Source: Ophiobolus disseminans (taxonomy: Eukaryota; Ascomycota; Dothideomycetes; Pleosporales; Phaeosphaeriaceae). From it: a DNA stretch of 64,000 bases. This document shows, in pieces, positions 1-10,772 of the stretch; position 1 is the first letter of the stretch; every line of letters begins with the position of its first letter. The stretch spans positions 620,001 to 684,000 of the forward strand of contig MU006229.1 of the NCBI GenBank assembly GCA_010093685.1, written 5' to 3'. The notes beneath the pieces are model-generated. The model was not told the origin of the DNA. It saw nothing but the letters and a program-made list of their open reading frames with translations, and searched no databases. Position numbers and translations under genes: made by a program.

Positions 1-1270
1 GGAGGGAATATACTCACCCTTCTCGGTGAGGCCTCATATAATCGAGCTCCAAAGGCCAGAAGCCTAGTCTGTCTGGCTATTAGTCCCGGCAACGATTCGG
101 CGAAAGAGACGGTCTAGGTTACATTGAGCGCTTCCAACCAGGAGGCAACATTTGAGACGGATGAAACTTATAAAAAGACATGCCCCCGCAAGATGAGTAA
201 TTGTTGCGTAGGACTGTCCGACTGAGAACGACTTCCAATCTCCAGTGTTCTAGATCTACGATAGCTTGAGAATAGTCCTTCCCATTGCTCTTCTTACGCT
301 CGGAGTGCTCGGACGCAAACATTTGTTCTCGCGAGATACACATCGGTTTCGCAACTCTCCAAGAGATCTATTGCTTTCGTCGCTGTCGCAAAACTCGCTG
401 GCCACAGAATGATCATTGATCATGGCTTCTTTTATTCCATTGCCGCTTTACGCGGGCAGAGTAGTCACTTTACCGCTCGCTCCAGCATGGTCAGTAACTT
501 CGATGTGCAGATATACGCGTCTAAAGGGGAATACTGCTGGCGAACCGGGAAGGGAGTTGAGGCTTATACGACTTACAGCGCAGCATCATGGCGGTGCTTG
601 TTAGCATATGATATTCTTAAGGGCGTGAAGATTAGTAGCACTAGGAGGAGCTCTCATAAATCGATTTAGCGACGTGATATGTCGTTTAGTCTTCATGTCG
701 ATGACCCTCTCTGAGAAATTCGTCCGGTACGTATGGTTCATCGAATCTTTTGACGCGAGAAAGGCGATGCGCTCTTGTATCCAGATTCTCTAACGAAATA
801 CGTGCTCATATCACCTCCTGATCTACCGTTTGACTAAATCAACATCTCCCTCTCGTTACTAAACCAGTCCTACCCCCACTCTCTTCACCCACCGAGCGTT
901 TGCTATCGAAACATGGTCGTGCGTCAAGGTCATGTGTGTTGCAAGTCCGGTTCATGCATTATGAGTGATTAAAGTTCCGTCAATGACACGGGCAGATGCG
1001 GCCTTCCATGCGACTCGGAGTATGACCATGTGTAGCAGCCCTTTTACAGCAAACGGAGCATGGCAGATGTTACAAGAATGACGGCCCAGGATGAGAGCAC
1101 TGAGACATATGACGAGAACTTCTCTGTGAATGACGGATTCAGCCCGATCTTTCCTCATCGCTTTGTGCGATTGTTGAGCCGCATGACTCCCTACAGCCAT
1201 ACTGCGGCCTAGCGAACGCATTTGCGCCCCACCTAATTGCCACTCTGGGTGAAGGAGACCTCCCGATCCC
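1..1270. other. intergenic, no gene seen
   Basis: Only short overlapping reading frames with no recognisable domain, no intron pattern and no preferred frame are present on either strand. I see no transposon ends. The right end leads into the promoter of the BTB-like gene at 1427. Confidence 0.5.
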
Positions 1271-1274
1271 CTCC

Positions 1275-1283
1275 ATATATAAG
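1275..1283 (+). promoter_or_regulatory. TATA-like box of the BTB-like gene
   Basis: ATATATAAG lies about 145 bases upstream of the start at 1427. It is followed by a C/T- and CAAC-rich leader typical of fungal 5' untranslated regions. Assignment is by position and sequence only. Confidence 0.4.
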
Positions 1284-1426
1284 AAACTCCCACTTCAGTA
1301 TCCCTATTTCTTCATCTACACTCGACCGCTCAACACCACCAGCAATTAAGTCATCAACCGCCTGCCACAGCACTCAAGACACTTCAATCTCCGCTCTCCA
1401 CCAAACAATATCTTCTCAGCCTCATC

Positions 1427-2128
1427 ATGAACTCTATCAACAGTTCGCGCGGCTATAACGTCACTCTACCCTCCCGCCTCCAGGTCGACAACATCGTGCA
1501 GATGATGAAGATTCTTCCGGACGGTCACGATATCCGTAGATGGCCGGAGAAGAATCGCAAGGAACTCGCAGTCAGCGAAGTGGTTAACTTGGTCAACGAA
1601 AATGATGGCATCATCGCTTCCGCACCTAAATTGGCTCTTGTCGTTGCGTCTCCGGATTTCCGCGAATTCTTCATGAAGACCCCTGACGCAAATCTAGTCA
1701 AGGTCCATCCTTCCGTTGACGAGGCTTCTGTTCGCGCTCTCACCGCGTGGCTCACATCTATCGTCAACTCCGCCGGCAAATTCGGTGTCAGTCTTCCAGA
1801 TCCCAACGACGAGCTCATCAAGATCCGCCATGCTGCGCACGCACTTGGTATGGAACTCTTCGTCCGCCACTTCTGCAAGTCGTATAAGGACGACCTCCGC
1901 AACCGCCGCCCATCTTTAGAAGAGTGCGAGCTCCTCGAGCGCTGCGCCGTTGGCCCTGTCGACGACATGATCACCGGCATGGGCGAGCGTCTAGCTTACC
2001 TCCGACGTCGCGGCGACTTCAGCGCCACCTTCATCACCACACTCGCAGTGTTCCTCCAGGCTCACCCAGTGACCGCCCGGGCCGTCTACGACGCCGACGA
2101 ACGCGCCGCACGCACTCGCCATGCCTAG
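1427..2128 (+). CDS. BTB/POZ-like hypothetical protein
   Basis: Single-exon 233-residue protein. The central part (about residues 45-130: a stretch on defending a segment against 'SPDFREFFMK' followed by VHPSVDEASVRALTAWL and an ALGMELFVRHF helix) has the layout of the diverged BTB-like proteins expanded in dothideomycetes, where BTB domains act as protein-protein or CUL3 adaptor modules. No catalytic motif, signal peptide or membrane segment is visible. The start is the first ATG after a pyrimidine-rich CAAC leader and a TATA-like box. The frame is clean with C-rich third positions, so the gene looks functional. Family assignment is from pattern resemblance and is moderate; molecular function is unknown. 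Confidence 0.7.
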   Translation: MNSINSSRGYNVTLPSRLQVDNIVQMMKILPDGHDIRRWPEKNRKELAVSEVVNLVNENDGIIASAPKLALVVASPDFREFFMKTPDANLVKVHPSVDEASVRALTAWLTSIVNSAGKFGVSLPDPNDELIKIRHAAHALGMELFVRHFCKSYKDDLRNRRPSLEECELLERCAVGPVDDMITGMGERLAYLRRRGDFSATFITTLAVFLQAHPVTARAVYDADERAARTRHA

Positions 2129-2913
2129 CATCTAGGGCACTTCGAACGCGACTCGCAAAAGTCTTCAAGGCAGTTTGGCAGGTATTTCACCGTGGCATTG
2201 GGTCTCCTGGGGGGATACATGGGTTTTTGAATTTTGAAGCTGGCATGTAATGGAGTCGAGAGCGCATCAGGATCAGATTTTGGGTGTTTAGAAATGACGG
2301 CATGCGGCACGAGGGGTGTCTCTAGCCTTGGAACGACAGCAACATTAATTTTAATATTTCATTTCTTATACTGTAATGATCACTAATCAACATGATCTCT
2401 CGATGCATCAGATGAGTAGTAGCCATTTCCTGAACTATATAGGATGGATGAGAGGGTAAGTCGGAGGTGATGTGGTGGCGAGGGAAGGGCGTCGCGAGAA
2501 GGTCCACGGGTCCATGGGCAAGCCCCACCGTCTTCTCACACTTGAGATTTGCACCAAGCTGACCTTCTTTACAATTGCGACGACTTTACCTCTTGGTCAT
2601 TTGTTCCTAGATATGTGATCGTCATAACCACGTGCACCATTCTACAATACTCGATCAACCCCCCAATACCAAACTCTCGCGCTCCCGCGATCGCCGGGCC
2701 ATGCATACCTAGGTACCTAGGTACGCGAGTAGGAAAGCAACGCGCGTAAGCTCTTGTCAGATAACAGGGTTCTGATAATAATAATGGGTTGCATCAACTT
2801 CATCTGCGACAACAAAATACTCCGAGACGCAATTACCATGATCCAACCTCCTATCGCCCAGTTTTCACACCCTTTGGTCTACAATACCCATTCTTGAGTA
2901 TCTCAACTCTTCG
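2129..2913. other. intergenic with paired TACCTAGGTA palindromes
   Basis: No credible coding region. Two overlapping exact copies of the palindrome TACCTAGGTA lie at 2706-2715 and 2714-2723; the same 10-mer recurs elsewhere in the window, always outside genes. Confidence 0.5.
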
Positions 2914-4034
2914 TCAAACCGCTCCTTTTCCAGGTATCAACTGTGTTGTGGTGTGCTCGCTTAGACGGTCCTCCGAGACCTGGACACGCAACTCCGTTGT
3001 CTTGATCACCGGTTGTAGGGGTATGTCTGTTCGGCCGTACTTCTCCGCGCGCGCAAGAACCGAGTTGCTGGACGTCAAATCACACACATGGACGTCTGCA
3101 TTTCCCTGTGCTCCGTGTCGCCCGATGATGCCTCCTTCTCTGCCTTCAGGTACGGGCTGTGCGCGTGGCTGTCCGTGCGCTCCTATGCCACGCTCCGTGA
3201 ATGCAATGAGCCGCTGGAGAATGTCAAACTCGAATTTGAGCTTGACGCTGTACGCAAGAATCCTCCAGCTCGCCTGCTGTTGGACGCGGCTAGAATATTG
3301 GAAGAGGAGAATGGTGATGTCGAGTACGACAGCCAGAGCGTTGACAGCCATGAGGTAATTGAGAAGCTTTCTCGGCTTTGGACCGCGGAAGGTAGACGAT
3401 GATCAAACGAGCTTAGAGGCACGGTGGAAATACAGCCCGCTGATAAGAAACCCCTGACCGACGAACCAGGTGAGTTGGACCTTCATGTACGTTTTATACG
3501 CACTATCCCAAGCTGCATGTTGGTGCTCGTGTAGCTCCTGCAATCTGGCCACCAAGTGCTGTTGCACGCCAGCAGGGTTATCCCTACGCTCTCTCACTCT
3601 ACACATATATATAGCTTCCCTCGTTCATAGCTATACAATCCACTCAGTCCTTCATTCTCCTTCCATATCACATACGTGAGAAGTGCTGTATGTATGCAGG
3701 GACCTGGAAGCAGACACATGCGGCTAGAATGAGCCGCAAGAGCCAATGATCTTTTTTGCCGGGTGAAATGAGGCGCAGCCTCGACCACATCACAAGGCTG
3801 TGGCTCGTTACCATCAGCACTTCGCCACAGAATAGTAGTGTGATGTTGAGAATCAACACGTTCAACACCTTGTAAGCCGCCAAGCAGTAACCGGTTACGA
3901 ATATTATGATTCCGATCGAGGCCGCGAGCATGCAGTAAAAGTATACCCCGTTGTATCGCCGGAAGCGTATGAAGATCCTGGCAAAGATCTTTGATGGCGT
4001 TGTCTTGAAACACGAATTAGTCAGCACAAGCTCT
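2914..4034 (-). pseudogene. DUF7703-like integral membrane protein, broken
   Basis: Reading leftward, the segment from about 4027 encodes FRRYNGVYFYCMLAASIGI, then hydrophobic helices ending in a SHSLVMWSRLRLI motif, an intron with donor GTATGTG near 3675 and acceptor TGTAGAG near 3605, then TWFVGQGFLISGLYF, and finally the MAVNALAVVLDITILLFQY helix with a SVKLKFEFDILQRL motif. This order matches the fungal multi-pass family now called DUF7703 (established from family memory, function unknown). The frame between GLYFHRASKLV and RKLLNYLMAVN is continuous except for a TGA at 3403-3405; a 33-nt intron there would be too short. The usual N-terminal helix is missing, and the left end of a Tc1/mariner element lies a few bases upstream at about 4037, so the gene was probably truncated by that insertion. 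Confidence 0.65.
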
Positions 4035-4038
4035 CATA

Positions 4039-4080
4039 CACCGGGGTGACAGAAAAAATGGCTCAACTTTTGCTGAGGTA
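4039..4080 (+). repeat. left terminal inverted repeat of the Tc1/mariner element
   Basis: Begins CACCGGGGTGAC and ends TGCTGAGGTA; pairs imperfectly with 5676-5716. Confidence 0.8.
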
Positions 4081-5675
4081 GGTACTGTAATCAGCCCTGC
4101 AAACACTGAACATCAATACCACAATTTGCAAACTTGTAGTTTTAAAACTGCTATAACTCACTTAAACCTTGACCGAGTTTTACAAAAAACGATTCAAATT
4201 GCTTGCAAGAACACCTCTGATCGCCCTGTTAAGTCTCACGCTGATTTGTTAAGACAGACACGCTTCTTTGACGCGTTTGATGTGCGCAACTAGCACGGCT
4301 TGGTGCCTGTTATAGACCTCTGTAATCAAGTTAATATACCGCGCTGCACTGCGTACAGATGGCTAGCTGAGAGGCACACACGTAGAGAACAAGTACTACG
4401 CCGTTGTGACTGGAGAACTGCAAAAGCTCAGCTTCGCGGCACTCCTAGCAGTGGCCGTCCGCACAAATACTTGATGCTGCACTTGCAAAGCTCATCAACC
4501 CAGACCAAGCGTCACGACGCTAACGACTATCAGCTTAGCAGAACCAAGCTGGTATACACGCTCACAAGCGTACACTGCAGCGCTCGTTGAAGATACGTTT
4601 CTCTGCTAGCATGTTCAAAGCTGCAACTTAGAAAGAGATCACAGTGCTGCAGCAAACGCAGCGCATACTGTATACAACTAACAAGCGTTACCGCAGCGTT
4701 GAGGGCTATTGGGATAGCTTTATATTCACTGACGAGGCTCACTGCGCGCTAGATGACTTCCCGGATGAGTGGATATTGCGCGTACTTATTCGATAGCTAG
4801 CGTAACTCGCTAGATAACATCGTTGAACACCGCAATCGCGGCCCTAACAGCGTCCACTTTGCAGCTTGGATTAACTATTACACTAAGGCAGAGGAACTGA
4901 CGTTTTACAACGACGAGTACGACAACGTAGAGCTAATTAAGCTACCTTCTTGCCTACGCCAGCGCCTAGCAACTAAAACTAAAGCGCAGTATGAGGAGCG
5001 ATTAGCGTGATAGGAAGCAGAAAAAGCGCGCCAGCTAGCAGTTATAAAGCCAGGCAACTCTATGCGCGCAAGCTACTATACTGATAAGATCCTCCTAGTA
5101 TACACTGCTGCGTACTATTAACTTCAAGCACGCTCAAACGAGTTACACGGCTAGCTCCACCGTAACAATCGCTACAACTGGTACCTTATTGAGGATAACG
5201 ATCCTAGCTACGGTAATCGTAATCCGCGCTCGCTGCTAGCACTATATCGTTGCCATAAAGGAGTTGAGCGTCTCATGCACCTAGCCAATTCACCTGATCT
5301 CAACCCAATAGAAGGCATCTGGAACATTGTTAAGGAGCGCGTACGCTGCAAGCTTCACAACATCAACACTATAGATGAGTTTAAGGCAGTACTGCAGCGG
5401 GAGTGGAAAGCAGTTACTTAGGATCAAATACAAGCTTGTATCAATAAGATGCCGTACTGCATTGGGCAGGTGTTTACGCACCCTGATAAGCGCTGCAAAA
5501 CAAGCCTCTGGTGATTTTCAACACCACAAAAAGCTAGTGTTAGGCCCGTCTATACACAATTAAAAAGCCTCATTAATTTCAGCTTAATTGAACATGTGGT
5601 TGTGTAGTTGCGATGCGCATTTTGGTGATGTTTACACTGTGAAGCGCATCAGTGGGTCATCAGCCGACGTCGCTT

Positions 5676-5716
5676 ACCTTAGCAAACGTTGAGCCATTTT
5701 TTTCGCCACCCCGGTG
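5676..5716 (-). repeat. right terminal inverted repeat of the Tc1/mariner element
   Basis: Reverse complement begins CACCGGGGTGGCGAAA and ends TGCTAAGGTAAG, matching the left end apart from a few substitutions. Confidence 0.8.
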
Positions 5717-5719
5717 CTA

Positions 5720-6178
5720 GCATATTACCAGCCAAGCCCTTTTCCTTGACATGGATCGTCCCGACGTACATTACATGTTCCAGTCATGCTCTAAACGTAA
5801 CGTCGAGCAACAAAATTAAGATATAGTTTATCTTTGTAATCTCATTAGTAAGGACCTTAGAAAAGGTGATGATGCAAAAACTGTAAAAACATACAACAGC
5901 GGGTATTCGCCAGTGGTCACCCACCTGACTACTAATCCGCCGGTGTCCTGCTTAAATATTGCTGAGCGGACGGGAAGCATTGCTTTCAGGACCCTATGGT
6001 CGTATGTAAAAAAATGGTTGTTTTTTTCCACTATGTACAGAATGCATTAGGTTCCAGACACCCAGCGAGCTAGATATCACGGCTCAAAGGCCTATGGTCA
6101 CAGCCCTCACGTATCCAGTATATCGAGAGAGCCGTGGCAATCAAGCCATTAACATTGATAGCGCTCACCATAAGCTAG
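5720..6178. other. intergenic, A/T-rich, no gene seen
   Basis: Between the right transposon end and the HET pseudogene. Short frames only. I looked on the minus strand for the missing N-terminus of the DUF7703-like gene and did not find it. Confidence 0.45.
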
Positions 6179-7215
6179 CTAGCAGGCATGAATGACCTTG
6201 TTCAGACAACCACATTTCTGCCCGTCACATCGCTTCTGATTGTGGTCCTTTTCTTTCTTTTCCTTCCACAACAGTGGATTTGACCCGAAAACAGGTGGCT
6301 CATATCGGATGATCTCAAGAACCTGATGGTACACTTGGCAAGACGATAAGGTATAATCCGGCTTCAATATGTGGAACGCGGAACCAAAGTGAACCAAGCC
6401 GAGCACTCCGTAGACCTTGTCCCGTGGATCGGTGGCTGCAGAGCCAAGAGCAAATTTGATTGCTTCGGCAATGCTGAGGCCACGTTTCTGGGCCCGAAAT
6501 CTTCTCCTCAGGTCAAAGACGCGGTGCATCTGGGTTCCACCTTGCCTGATGTCACTTGGAAATTCCGCATCAAACTCGTCTCAATCACGGCAGATATCCC
6601 CGCATTGCAATACCACTCTGCTCCCGAGAACAAATTTTCGGATGATCCATACCCGAGTCCAGTATAGTTGTGAAACGATGTCCCCATAGACCTCAGGTCT
6701 CTCTTATCGTCTTGATCGAGACCTTCTGTCGCGGTACCAAGCCATAATAGTACATAATCTGCAACCATGTAGATGTTTCGCATCAGAGAGACTTTATGTC
6801 CACATTCATGGACGTCCTGTTGGTTTATACACAGGGCATCAACCCAGAAGATCAGTTCGAGATCGTCGCTTCGGATATGCATCAACGCCACGTGCAGATT
6901 TGACGTAATGCTGACTCGGATTCCGTTGACAAATATGTGTTTTGGATTGTCCAAGCTCCCTCACCTGTAAGAGAGTGCTGTGAACTTTGGTATCGCGTAG
7001 TCGAAGTCATGCACTGTTAGAATGCAGGATATTTCGTTGTGTTTATTGCCTGCCGGTTGTAGCGTGAACAATCGGATAGAATGAGCGCCTTCAAGGGCCC
7101 CACATTGCATCTCGTTGAGAGTGGTTGGCTTGAGCAATGTTTCCAGCTCGCTGGTATTGCTTCCCCTTCGTTGATTTCGACGACTCACTGTGTAGACGCT
7201 GAAATCAGCATGCAA
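6179..7215 (-). pseudogene. HET (heterokaryon incompatibility) domain gene, broken
   Basis: The minus strand encodes the hallmark blocks of the fungal HET domain in order: SIRLFTLQPAG, FTALSYR, IFVNGIRVSITSNL, FWVDALCINQQD, then MRNIYMVADYVLLWLG. HET domains trigger programmed cell death on contact with an incompatible strain or, in some cases, on other cues. Three problems make this copy non-functional. The invariant Trp after FTALSYR is TGA at 6961-6963 (TGG to TGA, a CpA to TpA change on the other strand, i.e. RIP-like). Around 6530 the frame shifts, after which coding resumes as LRRRFRAQKRGL...ATDPRDKVYGVLGL, a well-known downstream HET motif. The usual long C-terminal region is absent after 6179. 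The most likely original start is an internal Met near 7110. Confidence 0.8.
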
Positions 7216-7934
7216 TGCCCGTAACCAAGATGAACTTTCCTCTAGCAGCTCAAGCTAGATATGTAACAGGGATATCATATCATCTCCGGATCTCTGAACG
7301 ATTAAATAAACGTACCGTATGCCTGAAATACGGTGTGTTTCGGACCTGGACGCCTGGGCACTGCGACCATGGCGATATGGTGGGTTTTCGAAGTGCATTT
7401 GAACTAACTAGTGCTGACGAATTTACAAGACAAGTGCAAAATAAGCCTGGAGGCATAGCGGGGTATCGGGTGGGAGTCGACGCTACCTAAGTAGCCATAC
7501 AGCCCAGCTGTCCTTCTGGCAACTCTGTGCCTGAATTTAGTTACTGCAAAGATACCTACAAGACTATCAAATTCGACACGTTGACAAGGTGCGCGAAAGC
7601 AACACATAAGTACCGTAGAAATGCGTCAACACGGCGAGATGCTCACGGGCTGATTCCATCGTGCGCAGACGCTCGGAACCCATCACTTCCTAGGTACCAT
7701 GTTTAAGTCATCGTTCTGCAAGCATCTTTGCTGGAATATTTAGGCGATAGGTTGCCTCTGAAGCTAGTGAGGCAATCACCAGGCCTGAGGCTGAAGTTCG
7801 CTAGCGTGGTGCGGGCCAACGTAGCTACCCTGTTCTGCCGCATTCCCATCTCGTCTCATGTTTTCCCACAAGCGAATTGTCGTCTATCCCACCATCTCTA
7901 GTCATTTTCCCCAACAATCTGCTCGTACAATATC
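7216..7934. other. intergenic between the HET pseudogene and the TPR/TIR-like gene
   Basis: No coding support. CCTAGGTACC at 7689-7698 is a near match (9 of 10 with its flank) to the recurring TACCTAGGTA palindrome. The last 70 bases are C/T-rich and end in a plausible leader (AACAATCTGCTCGTACAATATC) before the ATG at 7935. Confidence 0.45.
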
Positions 7935-10723
7935 ATGAGTGACTCTATCGAGATCTTTACTGCTAGCGGAAGCAGCGATGTGCCAGGCGTAGCGACGACG
8001 GCAATCGAAAGCGATGTGGGAATCAACCCGCAGCAGCGGATGCACTTATCTACCATACTCCAAGGTCTACGATATGTGGGATCTGCGTTGAGCTTAAGCG
8101 ACGCTGAGGTCCATGCGGTTGTTCTGGGGGTTATTGCGAACTATCCGGATGCTGCGAAGGAGTTGTCACTGGAGGAGTGGCTGCAGGCAACTGCATTCGC
8201 AGAAATCGATGACCGCCAACGGCACATAGTGAATACTGCGATAGCTCTGGCACATTTGCGAGAATCAGGGCGACGCGGCGTCAGCGTCTCTGCTGCTGAT
8301 CTAGAAAGAGTATGGCTTACACTCAAGAGCGCTCTACAGTGTCCGTCACTGAGCTGGACGATGACACGAAGTGCACAAGGTCTACTTGCAATACCAATGT
8401 GGAGTCTGATCAAAGATGGGTGCATCGATGAGCTTATTCGCGTCCACATCTGGCTTCCGGACGGAGTGAGGGCGGACCCGGACATGGCCATCCATCTGCA
8501 TCAGCCATTTGGGCAGAGTTGGATTCTAGCTGGCAAAGGCACTGATCACATCTTCGATGTGACGCCCGCTAGTGAAGTTGACGCAACTCATGCCGAGTAC
8601 AACGTCGGCTGGAAGGGAAAAGACGACAACAAAAGCGACCAAGCTTACAAAGTTCACAGCAAGTCGTCTACTGCAAGCAATACTGGCAAGCTAGTCCGTG
8701 TTGTTCCATTGCAGAAAGAAACTCACTCAAGGAACATGAGCTATTGCGTTCCTGCAGGTACTTTCCACAGTTCAGAAGTAGAGCCCGATGCTCTACATGC
8801 GACCATATTCTTTTTCGACTCAAGTCGCGGTTACGTTCCTGACGCCGCAGTCATTGGTCCAATCTCCAGAGAACTGTTTACACACGTGCGAAAATCTACC
8901 GATATCAGCCTATTCGATGCCGTGAACCTTGTTGCGAGTCTTCGAAGCTGGGAGATCCTTAAAGACGTCGGCCTACAACACGCAATGTTGGGAGACTGGG
9001 AAGAGGCACTTCGATCATATCGCACCGCTCTACATGTTTGCAAGAGCCAACCCTGGATAGACTCGCCTCGTTACTCACATTTTACACTCGGTAAAGTTGG
9101 ACACATGTACCGAATGTTGGGGCTTTACACTCAAGCATGTGAGTGTTTGGAAGAAGCTGTGATCGATACGCCAATGTCTCGTACCCGCCTGGGTTGTCTT
9201 GGGGAGCTAGCGGTGGTATATCGGCATATGAATCGTTTGCAGGACTCGAAATGGGCAAGTCAAGAGCAGTATAATGGCGCCAAAGAGTTTGACCTGGAGG
9301 ACGATGTGTGCCGTGCGGTAGGAACGCTGGGCATGGTCAACTGCCAACTTTATCTCTTGACAACAGAGCGGGAATTGTTGGAGAGCGCGATTAGTCAACT
9401 CGAAGAGTGTGTCAGTCGGGCACAGCAACTGAAGGATGTTACCCGAGAAGCCATCGGCCATGGGCGTTTATCTGTTTGTTACATCGCGAAACTGGATTAC
9501 GAAAACGCCGTTGCCTCGGGGCAGAGGAGCTATGATCTCATGCAGTTGCAACGCGATGCATCCAAGATCAGCTTCGCTGGTGCATTTTTTGGTCGAACAC
9601 TGCTGCTTGCAGGTCGCGATGAAGAAGCACTAGCCCTGTTCAACCCATCCAGTGGCTGTCCACCTGTCATTGCTCTATGTAGGGAAATATCGGACGAGCA
9701 TCGGCAATATATCATTGAGATAATCGCTGCTGGCGCAGACTTGAAGCTTCGGGATGACCACGGCTACACAGCGCTCGAGTGCGCTATGTATAACGGAGAT
9801 CACGCGACTGCAAAGATCATTGAGGAAGGCTTGCGAGCTCAGATACTCCGAGAAGGCGGCGACGTTGACCAGCAAATCAAGCAGTTCCAGTATGAAGCGA
9901 CTCTTCGGAAAGGTTATAGGGACATCTTTCAGGACAAACTTAGGCCAGTCCTTCTGCAAGCCAACCCCGACTCGAGCTCTGCGCTGCAAAGTCTTCGCAA
10001 GAAATACGCAGCAGCTCTAACAGACGACCTTGAAAAGCAACGCACCTTTGATCGACTAAAATATGTTACCTACTCCAACTTCCTGCGATCCAATCGGTTG
10101 CCTAAGTCGAACCATGGGTATACGCAGTATTTAGCTCATGGCAGTCCCGGCCCTTCAGATCCCTTTATCTTGTTCTTCTCTTATAGATGGATTGCGAAAG
10201 ACGTTGGAGTACAACTCGATGGAGACTCGCCCGATGATTTCGAACGTACGCAATACAGGCGTATGCTCAGAGCGATCGAGCTTTTTCTCAATCATCATCC
10301 CGTCGTAGACCGAGAACAGCTGTGCATTTGGATCGTAAGTGAACCCAGACCCTCCAAATTCCTGAATAGTTGCTAATCAAAAAGTTTCAGGATTTTGCTT
10401 GCGTTGATCAAGATCATCAACAGCCGGGCGTCGCCTCCCTTCCGATGAATCTTGCGCAATGTAATGCCATGATAAGCCTCGTGGACGACAAGTACTACAA
10501 GAGATCCTGGTGTTGTGTCGAAGTTCTCATGATTCAAACACTTCAAAAGGCTTATGGCATACACGTGTGGTATGAGCATGTCATCGATTTCGCACGCGGA
10601 GAGGAACACTTACGCCCTGGTCCTTGTGACTTGGAGGTGAACATGGCCGAGAAGCAAGTCACATTTGAACAAGACCGCCCGAAGCTGTTGTTCTTGGAAC
10701 GACAGACACGATTGTTGGGGTAA
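7935..10723 (+). CDS. cupin-TPR-ankyrin protein with C-terminal TIR-like domain
   Basis: Two exons, 7935-10334 and 10391-10723, give 910 residues. The 56-nt intron has GTAAGT, a TTGCTAATC branch point and TTTCAG. Visible parts: a cupin-like region at about 165-310 (RVHIWLPDGV..., YCVPAGTFHSSEV...HATIFFF); tetratricopeptide-type helical repeats at about 335-560 (e.g. HAMLGDWEEALRSYRTAL); one ankyrin-like unit near 600 (DDHGYTALECAMYNGDHATA); and a C-terminal module starting FILFFSYRW near 743, continuing WIDFACVDQD across the splice, then NAMISLVDDKYYKRSWCCVEV near 838. That module resembles TIR domains (F-x-S-Y-R at the start, R-x-W-C-x-x-E at the end, where the Glu of TIR NADases sits). No NTPase motif is seen. 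Neighbours are two HET-family genes, so an incompatibility or cell-death role is a reasonable inference. It ends 50 bases from the convergent gene at 10773. Confidence 0.75.
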
Positions 10724-10772
10724 GCACTGTCTCAACGTTCCTTAACGCCCAATGACTTGTCACGATTTTCGT

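Larger units (their letters stand above)
4037..5719 (+). mobile_element. degenerate Tc1/mariner element
   Basis: About 1.68 kb bounded by imperfect inverted repeats. The left end (from 4039) reads CACCGGGGTGACAGAAAAAA and the right end, read on the minus strand from 5716, reads CACCGGGGTGGCGAAAAAAA; both continue into ATGGCTCAACNTTTGCTNAGGTA. TA lies directly at the left border (4037-4038) and one base outside the right border (5718-5719), consistent with TA target duplication. Inside, on the plus strand, are remains of a DDE transposase: a helix-turn-helix-like IPRCTAYRWL segment, FTDEAH near 4735 (first Asp), an IEDNDPSYGN segment near 5200 (second Asp) and SPDLNPIEGIWNIVKERVR near 5293 (third acidic residue). 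The frame is cut by many stops and shifts, with abundant TA and TAG, as expected after RIP. It is non-functional. Confidence 0.85.

Noticed and set aside
3088..3402. Plus-strand 104-codon frame
   Set aside because: It overlaps the C-terminal exon of the minus-strand DUF7703-like gene, which has clear family motifs.
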